A stretch of 64,000 bases of DNA from Sambucus nigra (lineage: Eukaryota > Streptophyta > Magnoliopsida > Dipsacales > Adoxaceae): positions 637,658,523 to 637,722,522 of the forward strand of contig OX422208.1 in NCBI GenBank assembly GCA_949130495.1, written 5' to 3'. Positions 1 to 12,378 of the stretch are shown here, in pieces. How positions within the stretch are numbered: position 1 is the stretch's first letter; every line of letters starts with the position of its first letter. The notes beneath the pieces were generated by a model that saw only the letters and a program-made list of their open reading frames with translations, ran no database searches and had not been told where the DNA came from. A program made the position numbers and the translations under genes.

Positions 1-2760
1 CAACTGAGTCACGTGTCTTTTCATTTCTAGGATGGGTGGGTAGTTAGATTCTCTTATGTATAGGACATTTTAGTATTTAATTTTTCCTTTGTATATCATT
101 TAATGTACTCAGGGGTTTTGTCAAAATAAGTCCAATGGGGGAGTTTGAAGGTTCCTATATAGAGCACTCCTAGGATTTGTGTTCCGTGCTTTAGCTATAT
201 AGGACTTCATCTAGTTGAGCTTTGATTTTGACAAAATTATTCGTGTAATTAAGGTAAGTGCGTTTACCTCCTCCAAGTTCTACTGCTATCCACATCATCT
301 TGGATATTTACTCAGTTCTACATTTCAGCAAAAAGGTTGTCTCTCACACCCTCTATGTCTCATAGGATTTTTTCACATAGGATGCACTAAACCAGACAAC
401 ACTGCATTTCATATTATCATGTCTATTTATTTTGTGTTAGTGTAATTAAAAAGAATTTTTATAACAACTCAAAAATTAATTTGAAAAGTTTATTAATGAG
501 ATTAAATATTTTTCTCAAATATTTTCTTAAATTGTTTGTTTGTTTAAATATATTTTAAAAAACAGTCAATTCGTGTGTATGTACTTTTATATTCTATGGA
601 GTATATGGATATACCACCTGTTCATATGAGTTAAACATTAGGAGAAATAGGCTCTTAGCCTTAGCCAACTGCTCCCTAGTCTAATAATGATTTAACCTCG
701 ATTTGTATCCATATGCCTTATTTGTGCCTAGACTTAATTGTTATCATACACATGATTGAACTTTAGTGATATATATACATATAGTTTTCTTAGCTGTTAG
801 TGTTGGCATGAATGTATTAGCCAATAGGATCTTAACACGTCTTGAACCTTACCTGTTTCTATTTGACCACACAAAGACGTGGCCCCGTGTTTGATTTTTC
901 GCCCACAGTTTTTAACAAAATCGAAAATGGTTTTGTTCACTTTTACCAAAACGACACCGCTCCCTTATTTATCCAATGGTAAAATGTTTTAAATGGAATA
1001 CAACTGGATCCCAGCTCATTTATTTCGCTCACGGCTTTGATAAAAACCATGGATGGTATTTTTGCTAAGCGTTCTCGGTACGAAGTTGTTGCTCCAGCCG
1101 ACACTACACGCGTCACATTATAAGATGAAAATTTTGTGTTTCTTTTACCACCACCAGATTATATTTTATCTACAGCTAAAAATATGTTTATGTCAACCCT
1201 TAAGACATTATTTTAACCCAATCAGCAGTCACCTTATTTGGCTACATATACACACCTTCGGTCTTTCATATTTTTCAACCAAGAAAATTTATTTTTAAGC
1301 TAAGGCTCTGCCAAATTTTCTAGAGAGAGAGAGATTATACACCAATATTTTTCAAAAATCTTTTGTGTATTTTTCAAAATCCATTGTTGAATCTCAAAGT
1401 CTCCTTCTTGATTCAAGCTTGAATGGTTTTATTTTCATAACCTCTTCATCTCAAATTCTGTTCATTTTTCATTTTGAAAAATCTTTTTGTGAGTATCACT
1501 TTTTGTAGTGCCTAGTTTAATTGTTCATTCAGATCTGTTTTGTGTGTACATCTTGCAAATATTGTTTGGGTTAAAACTTAAAAGAAAAACTCATTGTTTT
1601 TTTTAAGGGGCTTACACAGATCTGAAATAAAAACAAACTATCTTCTTTTGTTTGTTGGTTGATTTTCTGTTTACATATATACTATCTTGATGGGTAACAT
1701 TTTTGTTTTAAAAGGATTTGTTTTAGAATCACTTGAGAATATTTTTTTCTGAAAATAAAGTTAAGATTCCAAGAGGTTTAAAAGGTTGGAACCTAATTTT
1801 TAAAGGACTGAAATTTATAGAAATTCTCTTGACTGTCCTGAGATTCGAATTGAATCTTAATCATTGATTGTATGCTTAATTCATTATATTTTCAGTCATA
1901 TTTTGTGGATATGATTTCTTGATTGTTTAAGTGATTTTTCAGGAACTGTTTTCATCTCATATCACTTAAATATATTCACTCACGTTGTATTCACGTAGAC
2001 ACATTTATTTGTGTAAATATTTTAACAAGTCCAGTGTTCAAAATTTAGAAAGAAAAGAAAGCATTTCAAAATTGTTTTGAAAGTCAAGAAGACTTGACTT
2101 GAGTTGACACAAGACTTGCGAAGATATATATATGAAATATAATATGTTGCATAGCATTCACTGTGTCTCATTTAAGTGGGGGTGTGTCATCTAGGATAGA
2201 ACACCACACACAATTACTTCACTAGAAAATAACACAATAGGCACTGAGCTAATCTTGAGCTAGAAGAGCTAAAGGGAGAAGTTGCGAAGTGTAGAACACA
2301 ATATCAAACAAGGAAAAAATTAAAGAGAGAGAAAGCATTTTGTCCTTTCCAAACCTCACCCAATTACATAATATAGTTCTTGTTGTTTTTATTATTTTAG
2401 TGGAAGTAGATTAGGTGACTCCTAGAGGGGTCCGTCATTTTTCCCAGGGAAGAGTTTTTGCGACGTAAAATAAATACCTTGTGCTTTACTTTACAAATTT
2501 GCTATATCTTGCCTAATACGAAAAATTAGGTTTGATACTACAAACTCACCTAATTAATTGAATCATATATTATCTGTTTTGACACCTAGTTAACTCAAGA
2601 TAATAAATAGGACTATTAATTGACTTGGCAAATAAAAACTTGTTTTAGCAAAGTTAGTAATTCAATAAATGTTTGAATTCGTCCACTCTTGAATAACATA
2701 GTTAACTTGTAGGTAATTGGATTTTATTTTGGCAATTGTTTTACTTCCGTATTATAGTCT
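1..2760 (+). repeat. Diverged Sirevirus-type LTR sequence (tentative)
   Basis: No coding region is credible here. The order of short motifs follows that of the copia LTRs at 9947-12143 and 36055-38260: a gttgagt/tttctaggat...gggtag...tagaatt block near the start, a GGGGGAG tract followed by ttgaag near 135-150, an AG-rich stretch near 1320, and a gagacctcc/ttcccaa-like block with gcgacgtaaaat near 2430-2470. Base identity is low. I infer an old LTR, or LTR pieces, of a related Sirevirus family whose left end lies outside the window. Alignment to a Sirevirus LTR library would settle it. Confidence 0.45.
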
Positions 2761-2789
2761 ATCGTAAGCCGCACGCTCATTCTCAGCCC

Positions 2790-4120
2790 TAAGATTTACA
2801 TCGTTTAAGGCATAATTAATCTCAGCCGTTGTTTTTCTTCGATCTACCAGACCCTTCCATCCGGCAGTATAAATAGATGCCATAGGGTTAACGTTTACAA
2901 TCTTTTGATCACCTTAAAGTTGAGAGGAAAAAAATAGGAGAAAGAGAGAGGGAAAAGAAAGAGAGAGAAATTAGAAAATGTTCCCAAACCCGAGAAAATT
3001 TTCTTTAAAAAATTTACGCTGTGAGTTTGAGAGTTGTCCGTGTTGAAAAATCATTCCTCTCTGGTCTTTAATCTCTTGTCCAACTTGTCACGATATGGGA
3101 TTTCATTTTCTCTTCATAGAAATTGTAGATCTGATCTATTTGTGATATAAATCACATAGATTTTCTTAAGATGATTTATTTTTTGAAGAAATCCTTATTT
3201 GTGGGTTATTTTTATCTTAAAATTTTTATAAACCTATTACCCACAAATATTTTTTATGTTTTAAGTTTTGAGAAAAGCTGACTTCTATATAGTTGAACAT
3301 CTTGAGACGTTTGTGCTTTCAAAGTTCATATTTCACGTTTTGTGAAATAGAAGTGTATATAAATAAATAAAAAACCATATAGGACCTTGGCTACTTTGGA
3401 AAGCAAGGTTCTCGCTCGATCTGTGGTAAAGAATAAAGATCAGAAGTCCAACGTTTTCAACCAACTGAGATTCAGAAATCCAAACTCATATTAGATAATA
3501 TCTATAATTTGTAGGAAAATTTGTTTATATAAGTGTGTGTGTTTCATGCATGTGTTAGGCACTTCACCACAAAACACTTTTCACACTAAAATACTAAAGA
3601 ACTGTTTGTATAGAGATTCTTTACTTTTAGAGTCGATGTAAAGCTAAAGGATAAGGATTTACAAAGCTAGGAGAACAAATACAACATCAGAGCCTTCAGA
3701 GAAACCAGAATTACCTAATGGAGTTGGTAAAAATTCTTGAATTATATTAGGTCTGATTGTGTATTTAGGTTGTTATATAGCTTGTAATCTGTTTACTCTA
3801 TTTTAGTGGTTTTTTCTTTTGAGGTGTAGAGACCTCCCTGGATGTTTTCCCAATTGGGTGAGGTTTTACCACGCTAAAATCTTGTGTTCTTGCATGTTTA
3901 ATCTTACTCTCATCCTCTTCTGATTGCGTGATGATTTATAATTTATTTAGTTTCGTTTTTCAAAACTTGGTCACCTAACTGAAATATCTCGTTCATAACT
4001 TTTTATACACATCTTGTGTTAGTATTTATTTTGTAAAAAAAGGAGTTTCTCAAACAAAGTGTTTGGAGCCATTTCAACTGTCTTAAACCTTTTAAACAAC
4101 TTCAGTTCAATTATTCTTCA
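2790..4120 (+). repeat. 3' portion of the 5' LTR of copia A
   Basis: Homologous by eye to 10828-12143 and 36940-38260: shared blocks include ctaagatttacatc, cttttgatcacc, the CCCAATTGGG palindrome near 3850 and the end ttcttca. It ends in CA at 4119-4120 just before the PBS. Homology stops near 2790; the first part of the LTR is not recognisable upstream. Confidence 0.8.
2868..2876 (+). promoter_or_regulatory. Probable TATA box of copia A 5' LTR
   Basis: TATAAATAG lies ~60 bp upstream of a GA-rich stretch that may open the transcribed R region. The same place in the other two copies reads TATCAATAAA (near 10917) and TATTAATAAA (near 37028), so only this copy keeps a consensus box. Confidence 0.5.
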
Positions 4121-4122
4121 AT

Positions 4123-4134
4123 TGGTATTAGAGC
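4123..4134 (+). other. Primer binding site, copia A
   Basis: TGGTATTAGAGC, one change from TGGTATCAGAGC, the complement of the initiator-Met tRNA 3' end used by Sireviruses. It starts two bases after the LTR end. Confidence 0.8.
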
Positions 4135-4193
4135 TTTGGTTTTATAAAATCTTTTTGATCCTGACATTCTAAAACTTTTTTTTAAAACAAAAA

Positions 4194-6640
4194 ATGGACA
4201 AGAAATTTGAGAGATTAGGTAACCTATCCAGACCCCCGCTCTTTGATGGAACCAACTTCCCTTACTAGAAAGTGAGGATGGTTGCTTTCATCCAAGGTAA
4301 ATTGGGAGACAATGTCGAGTATGCTATTGAAAATGGATACACTTTTCCTACTAAACCTACCACAGAAGGAAGTATTGTGAGGATTAGGAAACTGCTAACT
4401 GAATTCACCAAAGAAGAGAAGTAGACCTCCGTTATTAATAATAAAGGAAAATTTTCCATATTTATGTCTATCAATGAATATAAATTCAAGAGGATATCCT
4501 TCTGCACTACCTCTAAGGAATCATGGGACGGTCTAGTGACTACACATGAAAACGACACATATGTTAAAGCTATTAAAACCCAAATGTTAATCCAGTAGTA
4601 CAACACTTTCATCATGACTAAGATTGAGTCATTTGATGACTTATATATTAGATTAATAGACATAGTGACTAAGCTACATGATAATGGAATTATCTATGAT
4701 AGGAAGGAAATTGTTTCTAAAATTCTAAGTTCACTTCCACAAAAAATTGATAACAAGCGCTATGCCATTGAGGAGATGGCCGATCCAAACTTAACACCTG
4801 AACTCCTCAGTAGCAAGATAAGGATAGTGGAAATAGAATTAAAGTTTAAGAAGCAATTAACTAAGACTCAAAAGAAACTATCCAGTTCTAATCTTATCTT
4901 CTCCTTTAAGTTCACTAAACCTGAGTTCAATTTGACCAATATTGAGTTAGACTCTGATGAGGACTATAATTTAAACAATTTAGATAATCACATTGCCTTA
5001 ATGTCTAAATAGTTTAAGAAAATTTTAAAATAAAGTTGCAAACAGACAAGGAAAACATGTTTATTCAAAGTTCTCTAATAATAGGCCTCATGAGAAAATA
5101 TAGGAAAAACACCAGACTAATAACCCAAAAAAACTTGGAAAAGACCTCAAAATTTTTGAGTGTTTTAGATGTGGGAAATTAGGACATATGGCAAGTGATT
5201 GGAGGGTCAACTTGAATAAGAATAAAAAATAATAGGGATAATTTGTGCAAGACCTGGGATGACTCCAGTTAATCAGCAACGAATGAGCCTGAGTCATCTA
5301 ATTCTTTTGACCCATGTATGTCATTCTTTGCCAAAATTATTTATACTGATGAGCATATGACTAGTACTGAATATGATGGCAGTATCTCTAACCATGCTAT
5401 GTTGAAGGATATTGTTCCTAATGGTTTATCTTCTTTGCTGCTGGATGCTACTAGTAGTTCTAATGCCATGTCTGTGCGTGTGTGTCAAAGGGAACGTTCT
5501 ATTAACGATGAAAATGTGTGTGTGAGTCCTAAAAATGAATCGTTATGGGACACTACAGACTATACACTTAGTGACTCCGATAATGAGAACCTTCAGATAT
5601 TCACATACTATACATGAAAACCCTCAAGAAAAGTACTAAACTTGAAAGTTAGTCAAGGAACTTACCCGGAAAATAGAATCCCAAAGCCAAATGATCATAC
5701 AGAATGTCGAAGAGTACACCTCTTGATGTCTAGATCATGAGTATGAGACTAAGATTTTTTCTCAAAAAATCATAATCAAATGAAATTCTTGAAAATAAAA
5801 TATAAAGGGACATCGTTAGAATTGGAACAAACTAAAGAAAAGACATCAATAGTCTTCAAAAAATTTGCAAAATTTAAAAATAATTCAAACTGTTTTGAAG
5901 ACTTTGTTGCTGAAAGTAAAACCAATTCTGATGACAGAACTAGAATATGATTTTTCCCCAATACTAACAAACAAACAAAAAATCTTTAAACTATTAAGTT
6001 TGTGTCCGGTGGCAAAAGACCTATTGAAACCTGTCCAGATTTTGAAGCCTTAAAAACGACTTTGATTTGAAACAACAAAAGATAGACATTGGTGAGGCCA
6101 GTAACTCTAAGCTTAATGTTTAACATAAGGCTAAATACGTCTATACTCCCATAAGTAAATAAAAATCATCTTTCTAACCCATGCCCCCTAGAAATAAATC
6201 TAGAGTCCAACCTTTAGGCAAACTCATGTTTAACAGCTTTCCTAAGGATACGCCTCCTACGAGCCGTCTTTGTTGCTGATATTGTGATGTCTATGGACAT
6301 TCTATTGATAGATGTTTTTCTAAACGTCTATATAAGTCGGTCTTTAGTTCACATGTCTATCATAATTTCAACTACTATAGGAAATGACGAAATAACTATA
6401 TTCTTCCTAGGCAAGAAGATAAGAACTCTAACTATCGTAAGAGGAAAAAAAGTTTTAGTACTAAAAGATCATCAACAAGAGGAAATCCTAGATTCATGCC
6501 TAAACAAAATGCTCAAAAATTTGAGAAAAATCTATTTGCATGAATTTTTTTTTAAAGAAAAGGGTAATGCTCGCAATTTTTACCTTATTCGAGAGAATCA
6601 GTGCAAACGTTTAAAAACTAGAGCAATTTGGGTTAGGAAT
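4194..6640 (+). pseudogene. gag: Copia A gag (broken)
   Basis: The ATG at 4194 opens a frame with the Sirevirus-like gag start (LFDGTNFPY, then KVRM), but the Trp codon between them is a TAG (near 4267) and a Gln codon is TAG at 4422-4424. The best-kept stretch is 4614-5012, the gag core. A zinc knuckle near 5155-5205 reads CFRCGKLGHMASDW, with the last Cys replaced by Trp. A second knuckle near 6270-6315 (YCDVYGHSIDRC) has an in-frame stop. Between them the reading is Lys/Glu-rich and probably coiled coil. Gag packages the element RNA; this copy cannot be functional. Confidence 0.8.
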
Positions 6641-6689
6641 GATGAATTAAGACCCCAAATCAAATTTAATATCATGATTAGTGATTTGA

Positions 6690-9600
6690 AAGCTGAGCCC
6701 ACAACATCTGGATGGTATTTAGATTCAGGATGTTTTAACTCAATGACTAGGGATGATACCAAACTTTCAAATAAAACTAGCTTCTCTGGAGGTAAAGTTT
6801 TATTTGGAGATGGGGTATCATCCCAGATCATTGGTAAATGGACACTTCATGAGAAAGGGTTACCTACTTTAGAAGATGTACTTTTAGTAAAAGGTCTAAA
6901 ATAAAATTTACTTAGTATATCACAATTTTATGACTCTAACCATATTGTTAAATTTTCAAAGAATAATTGCAAAAATTTTAAATGAAAATGGTGACTGCAT
7001 TATTATAGGCATTCACGCTTCGGATAACTGTTAATCGTTAATCCAAGTAATGAGGTTTGTAACATTGCCATAATGGATGACAATGAGATTTGGCATAATA
7101 GGTTGGGTCACATAAATTTTGATAGCCTTGGTAAATTATGTTCTCAAGAAATAGTTAGAGGTCTTCCTAAGATAAATCATATATTAAAAATTATTTGTGG
7201 GCCTTGCCAAGAAGGAAAAATAGTTCAATCTGCACATAGGAAATTCAAAGATGTATTGACTTCTAAACCTATATAACTCATCCATATGGACCTAATGGGT
7301 CCTCATAGAACTGTTAGTCTATTTGGCAATAGTTACATCTTAGTGGTGGTCTATGATTTTACCCATTTTACTTGGATATCTTTCCTTAGACAAAAGTCCG
7401 ACACCTTTGAAGAATTTCTAAAATTCTTCTACGTATTGAGAACAAAAGGGATAGTTAAGTAAATCGTGTGCATAGTGATTGAGGTGGAGAGTTTAAAGAC
7501 TTAGGGGTAACTAAATATTGTGTCTATAATGGATATAAACATGAATTTAGTGCTCCTAAAACCCCTCAGCAAAACGGTATAGCTAAAAAAAAGAATAGGA
7601 CTATTCAAGAAATGGCACGAGTTATGATTCATGACAAAATCCTTCCTAAGTATTTTTAGGTAGAAGATGTTAGGACTTCTTGACACATCATAAAACTGTG
7701 TCTACCTTAGAAAAGATACTAAACATACTCCTTATAAACCATGGTACGGCAAGAAACCTAACCTAAAATATTTTAGAACCTTTAGAAGTGCTTGCTATGT
7801 GTGTAAGGATAGAGAACATTTGTCCAAATTCGAAACTAGAGGCGATAAAGACATCTTCTTAGGCTACTCTACCAATAGTAAAGCCTATCATGTCTATAAT
7901 CTTCCAACCAAAACCCTCATGAAATCCATTAATGTGATTGTTAGTGACTCTAATGTTGAGAGTGAATCCACAAAACCAACTATCGCGGAAGAGTCTGAAA
8001 ATATTTTAAACTGTGACTCCCTATAGATAGATGTTTCTTTACCAATTTAGATTCCCGAAGTACCTAATTGGGTCTCTAAGGATCATCCATTAGATAGCGT
8101 GGTTGGTAACCCTAAATAACCTCTATGTACTAGAACCCAACTATGCAATTTTGCTCATTATGCATGCTTTGTGTATGCTGTAAAACCAAATAATATAAAT
8201 GAAGCCCTAAGTGACTGCTTATGGATAAGTGTTATGCAAGAGGAACTTCTTCAATTTGTCACTCATGACATATGGTATCTTGTACCTGGGCCAGAAAATA
8301 AAAAGGTTATTAGCACACGCTGGGTTTTCAAAAATAAAACAGATGGGACTGGGATGGTGATTAGAAATAAGGCTAGATTAGTTGCCCAAGGATACTCTCA
8401 GATTGAAGGAATAGATTTTGAGTAAACATTTGCACCAGTAACTCACCTTGAATCTGTTCATCTACTCTTCACAATAGCTTGTCATTTCCAATTCACTCTC
8501 TACCAAATGGATGTGAAATATGCATTCCTTAATGGTATTCTAACTAAGGAGGTCTATGTAGAACAACCAAAAGGGTTTATTGACCCTCACCATCGGAATC
8601 ACATTTTTCGATTGAAAAAGGTCTTATATGGTCTAAAATAAGCATCTCGTGCTTGGTATGATTGATTGTCTACGTTTTTATTAAATAATGGCTTCAGGAG
8701 AGGTGGTAATGATCCAACTCTATTTGTTAAACATTTTGAAAAAACTATTATTATAGCCCAAGTCTACGTAGATGATATCATCTTTGGATCTACATCCTTA
8801 ACAGAAGTTGAAAATTTCTCCAAAGTTATGCATGTAGAATTTCAAATGTCTCTTATTGGGGAGTTGCAGCTCTTTTTTGGACTTCAAGTCAAACATAATT
8901 CAGAAGGTTTATTAATTTCGCAATCCAAATATGTTGTAGAGATTGTTAAGACATTCGACCTAAAAATGAAAAAGATTCTAGGACACCTATGACTACCTCC
9001 GTAAGAATGTCTAAGGATGAACATGGGAAATCTATTGACCCCACTCTTTACCGTAGTATGATAGGAAGCTTACTATACCTAACTGCTTCACGCCCTGTAA
9101 TTATGTGTGATGTCTGTGTCTGTGCTAGATATTAGAATGCACCTAAAGTGAGTCACTTATCCGGAGTTGAGAGAATTATTAAATATGTTAAAGGAACTCT
9201 CAATTTAGGACTTTGGTATACCAACGACACATCCACCACTGTAATTGGTTACACTGACGATGATTGGGCAAGGCGTTCTGATGACAGTAAGAGTACGTCC
9301 GGAGCCTCTTATTATATAGGAAATAATTTAATAGGATGGTCTAGTAAAAAAAAACTGTCCATCGTTTTCCACCTATGAATTAGAATACATTGCAGCAGGA
9401 AGTTGTTGTTCGCAATTACTCTGGATAAAACATATGTTAAAAGATTATGGCATAATTGAAGATATGTTGCATATAATTGTGAGAATCAAAGTGAAATTAA
9501 TATTTACAAAAATAATGTGCAACATTCTCGCACAAAACACATTAAGATTCGATATCACTTTATTCGTGAATTAGTAAAATCTAAGGAATTGGAAATTATG

Positions 9601-9705
9601 TATTTGCCCACAAATCTTCAATTAGCTGATTTGTTCACAAAGCCTTTAGATAATATCATATTTGATTCTTTACGGAAATATATTGGCATGATATTTCTTG
9701 AATAA
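6690..9705 (+). pseudogene. pol: Copia A pol: PR-INT-RT-RH (broken)
   Basis: Domains in order: aspartic protease near 6700-6900 (WYLDSGCFNSMT, active-site DSG kept); GAG-pre-integrase HHCC domain 7085-7215 (WHNRLGH and CGPCQ); integrase core 7277-7680 (HMDLMGP, then TPQQNGIAKKKNRT where the catalytic Glu is Lys, since VERKNRT is usual); RT 8171-8990 ([27 protein letters not shown] at ~8765); RNase H 9148-9705 (TSGASYYIGNN, HIKIRYHFIREL). Stops fall at usual Gln and Glu codons (LYGLK-stop-A near 8636; stop after GIDFE near 8422). A run of A near 9348 shifts the frame, and the same shift is present in the copy at 35450. Confidence 0.88.
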
Positions 9706-9932
9706 ATGTTTATCCTCATATACATACCATCTGATCATATTCATGCAAATAATTGATCTTTAAGGATATAAAGCACAAATGTTTCAAATATGACAAAAGG
9801 CACCTCCTATATTTGTTTTATGTAGAAGATCCTAGATGTGACTTGTTAATATTTATTCATTGATAAATATTTATCTTCTTTCCAACTTATTTATTCATGA
9901 ATATTAGTGCCTACCCTTTGTCTATTTGAGAC

Positions 9933-9946
9933 AAAATGGGGGAGAA
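9933..9946 (+). other. Polypurine tract, copia A
   Basis: AAAATGGGGGAGAAA just before the 3' LTR, preceded by gtctatttgagac as usual for this group. It primes plus-strand DNA synthesis. The identical tract recurs at 36041-36054. Confidence 0.75.
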
Positions 9947-12143
9947 ACTTTAAGTCCACTTGAACATTATTTTGATTACTTTAACTAAAATACTTGATCT
10001 TAGTTATCCTATTTTCAAGAAATCAATACCTCGTTTTATCATAATATTGTTAGGGTATTAGTTTGTATTTAGTTGAGTAATGAAAGTTTCTTTTCTAGGA
10101 TTGGGGTAGATAGAATTTTGTATAGGAATAGGATTTTCTTATTTTTTTAGTATCCCTACGAGTCCTCGATGACTCAAAGGAGATTTGGTCTCATATTTTC
10201 AAAGGGAGAGATTGAAGAACACTATATCTTTGACTCACTTAAGTATATATAATATAGGCACTTGTCTAGTTTGGAAATAGTGACAAAATTTGAGTCATGC
10301 CCTAGGTTTACTAAAAACCTATGACTCTACATGATATTCCCTCTATTAGTCTCAAAGTTATAATACCAACACTGCACCTAGGATTTCATTTCTATGTTCC
10401 ATTCATATTAATTTAGGTGTGTGAGTATTAACTCTCATTAAAATAATTTTCTAATAATTTTTGGGATTTTTTAAATAATTTTTAAGAATTTAAAAACATT
10501 TTTTAAAAATTTAAAATTTGGTTTTAAAATATTTTGGGCCTATTTGTAAACTCTTTTATCTCTTAAAACTTTGGCTGGGTAGAATCCGAAAGCGGCAGAG
10601 AAATGTGTGGTACCAAATGGAATTGTTTAAACTTTAAAAACACATGTTTTATGGTTAATCTTGGCCTTACACGTGCTGTTGTTATACAGGTTAGATTTTT
10701 TTTTTACACTCACAGTCTTAAGAATCAATCATGTTCATTCGATCGAGGTTAATCTACGGCCTGCATGTATTTGTATCAATCCTTGTGACGCCTGAGTGGA
10801 CCAATGAACATAGTTTAAATGCGGAGTGTTCTCAGCCCTAAGATTTACATCATTTAAGCCACAATTAATCTCAGCCGTTGTTTTGCTTCGATCTTCCAGA
10901 CCCTTCCATCCAGCAATATCAATAAATGCCATAAGGTTAATTTTTACAATCTTTTGATCACCTCAGAGTTGAGAGAAAAAAAAGAGAGAAAGAGAGAGAA
11001 ATTAGAAATCGTACCCAAACCCTAGAAAATTGTCTTCAAAAAATTTACCCTGTGAGTTTGAGAGTTGTTCAAGTCGAAGAATCATTCCACTTTGGTCTTT
11101 AATCTCTTGCCAAACTTGTCACGAGTTTGGATCTCATTTTCTCTTCATAGAAAGTGTAGATCTAATCTATTTGTGACATAAATCACGTAGATTTGCTTAA
11201 ACTGGTTTTTTTTTCAAGAAATGTTTATTTGTTGGTTATTTCGAAACATGTTACCAACTAATCTTTTTTTTATATTTCAAGTTTTGAGAAAAATTGACTT
11301 CTATCTAATTAAAGATCTTGAGACATTTGTGCTTTCAAAGTTCATATTTCACGTTTTGTGAAATAAAAGTGAATATAAATAAAAAGAAAGCGTATAGGAC
11401 CTTGGCTATTTTGAAAAGAAGGTTGTCACTCAATTTGTGGTAAAGAATAAAGATCAAAAGTCTAACATTTTCAACAAACTGATATTTAGAAACCCAAACT
11501 CATATTAAACAATATCTGTAATTTGTAGAAAAACTTGTATGTATAAGAGTGTGTGTGTGTGTGTGTGCGTGTGTTGCATGCCTGTGTTAGGAACTTCACT
11601 ACAAAACAATTTTCACACTACAACAATAAAGAAGTGTTGGTATATAGATTCTTGACTTTTAGATTCGACATAAAGCTAAAGGAGGAGGAGTTACAAAGAT
11701 GGGAGAACAACTACAACATCAGAGACTTCAAAGAAGCCAGAATTACCTAGTGAACAAATTCTTGACATAGATTGGGTCTGATTGTGTGTTTAGGTTGTAA
11801 TATAGCTTGTAATCTGTTTACTCTATTTTAGTGCATTTTTCTTTTGAGGTGTAGAGACCTCCGTGGATGTTTTCCCAATTGGGTGAGGTTTTTCCACGTT
11901 AAAATCTTGTGTTCTTGCATATTTATCTTACTCTCATCCGCTTCTGATTGCGTGCTGATTTAGAATTTATTTAATTTAATATTTTAAAACTTGGTCAGCT
12001 AAGTGAAATATCTCGTTCAAAACTTTTTATACAAATCTTGTGCTAGTATTTGTTTTGTAAAAAAGGGTGTTTCTCAAACAAACTGTTCGGAGCTATTTAA
12101 ATGTCTTAAACCTTTTAAGCAACTTAAGTTCAGTTATTCTTCA
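9947..12143 (+). repeat. 3' LTR of copia A
   Basis: About 2.2 kb between the polypurine tract and the next PBS. It is collinear with 36055-38260 and, in its last 1.3 kb, with 2790-4120. It contains a GT microsatellite (11549-11572) and the CCCAATTGGG palindrome near 11876. The left end is placed by the polypurine tract only, since no TG terminus is obvious; the right end is the CA at 12142-12143. No gene is present; the short frames inside are not conserved between copies. Confidence 0.8.
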
Positions 12144-12145
12144 AT

Positions 12146-12378
12146 TGGTATCAGAGCTTTGAGAGATTAGGTAACTTATCCAGACCCCCACTCTTTGATC
12201 AAACCAACTTCCCTTACTGGAAAGTGAGGATGGTTTCTTTCATGCAAAGTAAATTAGGAGACGATGTCGGGTATGCTATTGAAAATGGACACACTTTTCC
12301 TACTAAACCTACCGCAGAAGGAAGTACTGCGAGGATTAGGATGTTGTTAAGTGAATTCACAAAAGAAGAGAAGCAGAC
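12146..12378 (+). pseudogene. gag: Second copia PBS and gag start, cut by Tat1
   Basis: A perfect PBS, TGGTATCAGAGC, at 12146-12157 is followed at once by gagagattaggtaac, that is, gag from about codon 5. Compared with 4123-4230, ~64 bp including the gag ATG is missing; the copy at 38263 lacks the same bases. The reading (PHFDQTNFPYWKVRM-like) keeps the Trp that is a stop in copia A, and keeps CAG where A has TAG. It is interrupted at 12378 by Tat1, whose target site CAGAC occupies 12374-12378. Confidence 0.85.

Larger units (their letters stand above)
2790..12143 (+). mobile_element. Copia element A (Sirevirus-like), decayed
   Basis: A Ty1/copia LTR retrotransposon in the order partial 5' LTR, PBS, gag, protease, integrase, RT, RNase H, polypurine tract, 3' LTR. 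Integrase before RT is the copia order. The initiator-Met PBS, the long gag with two zinc knuckles and the 2.2-kb LTR fit the Sirevirus group. The 5' LTR keeps only its 3' part; its first ~850 bp are replaced by the sequence to the left. All reading frames carry stops and frameshifts, so it is dead. Its 3' LTR runs directly into another PBS and gag start, giving an LTR-internal-LTR-internal tandem. Confidence 0.85.

Noticed and set aside
4265..4663. Minus-strand 132-aa frame opposite copia A gag
   Set aside because: It is the shadow of the gag codons; a similar frame at 40451-40822 exists only because gag is homologous there.
10735..10932. Minus-strand 65-aa frame, repeated at 36846-37043
   Set aside because: Both lie in the copia LTR at the same place; the third LTR copy does not keep it, so no sign of selection.
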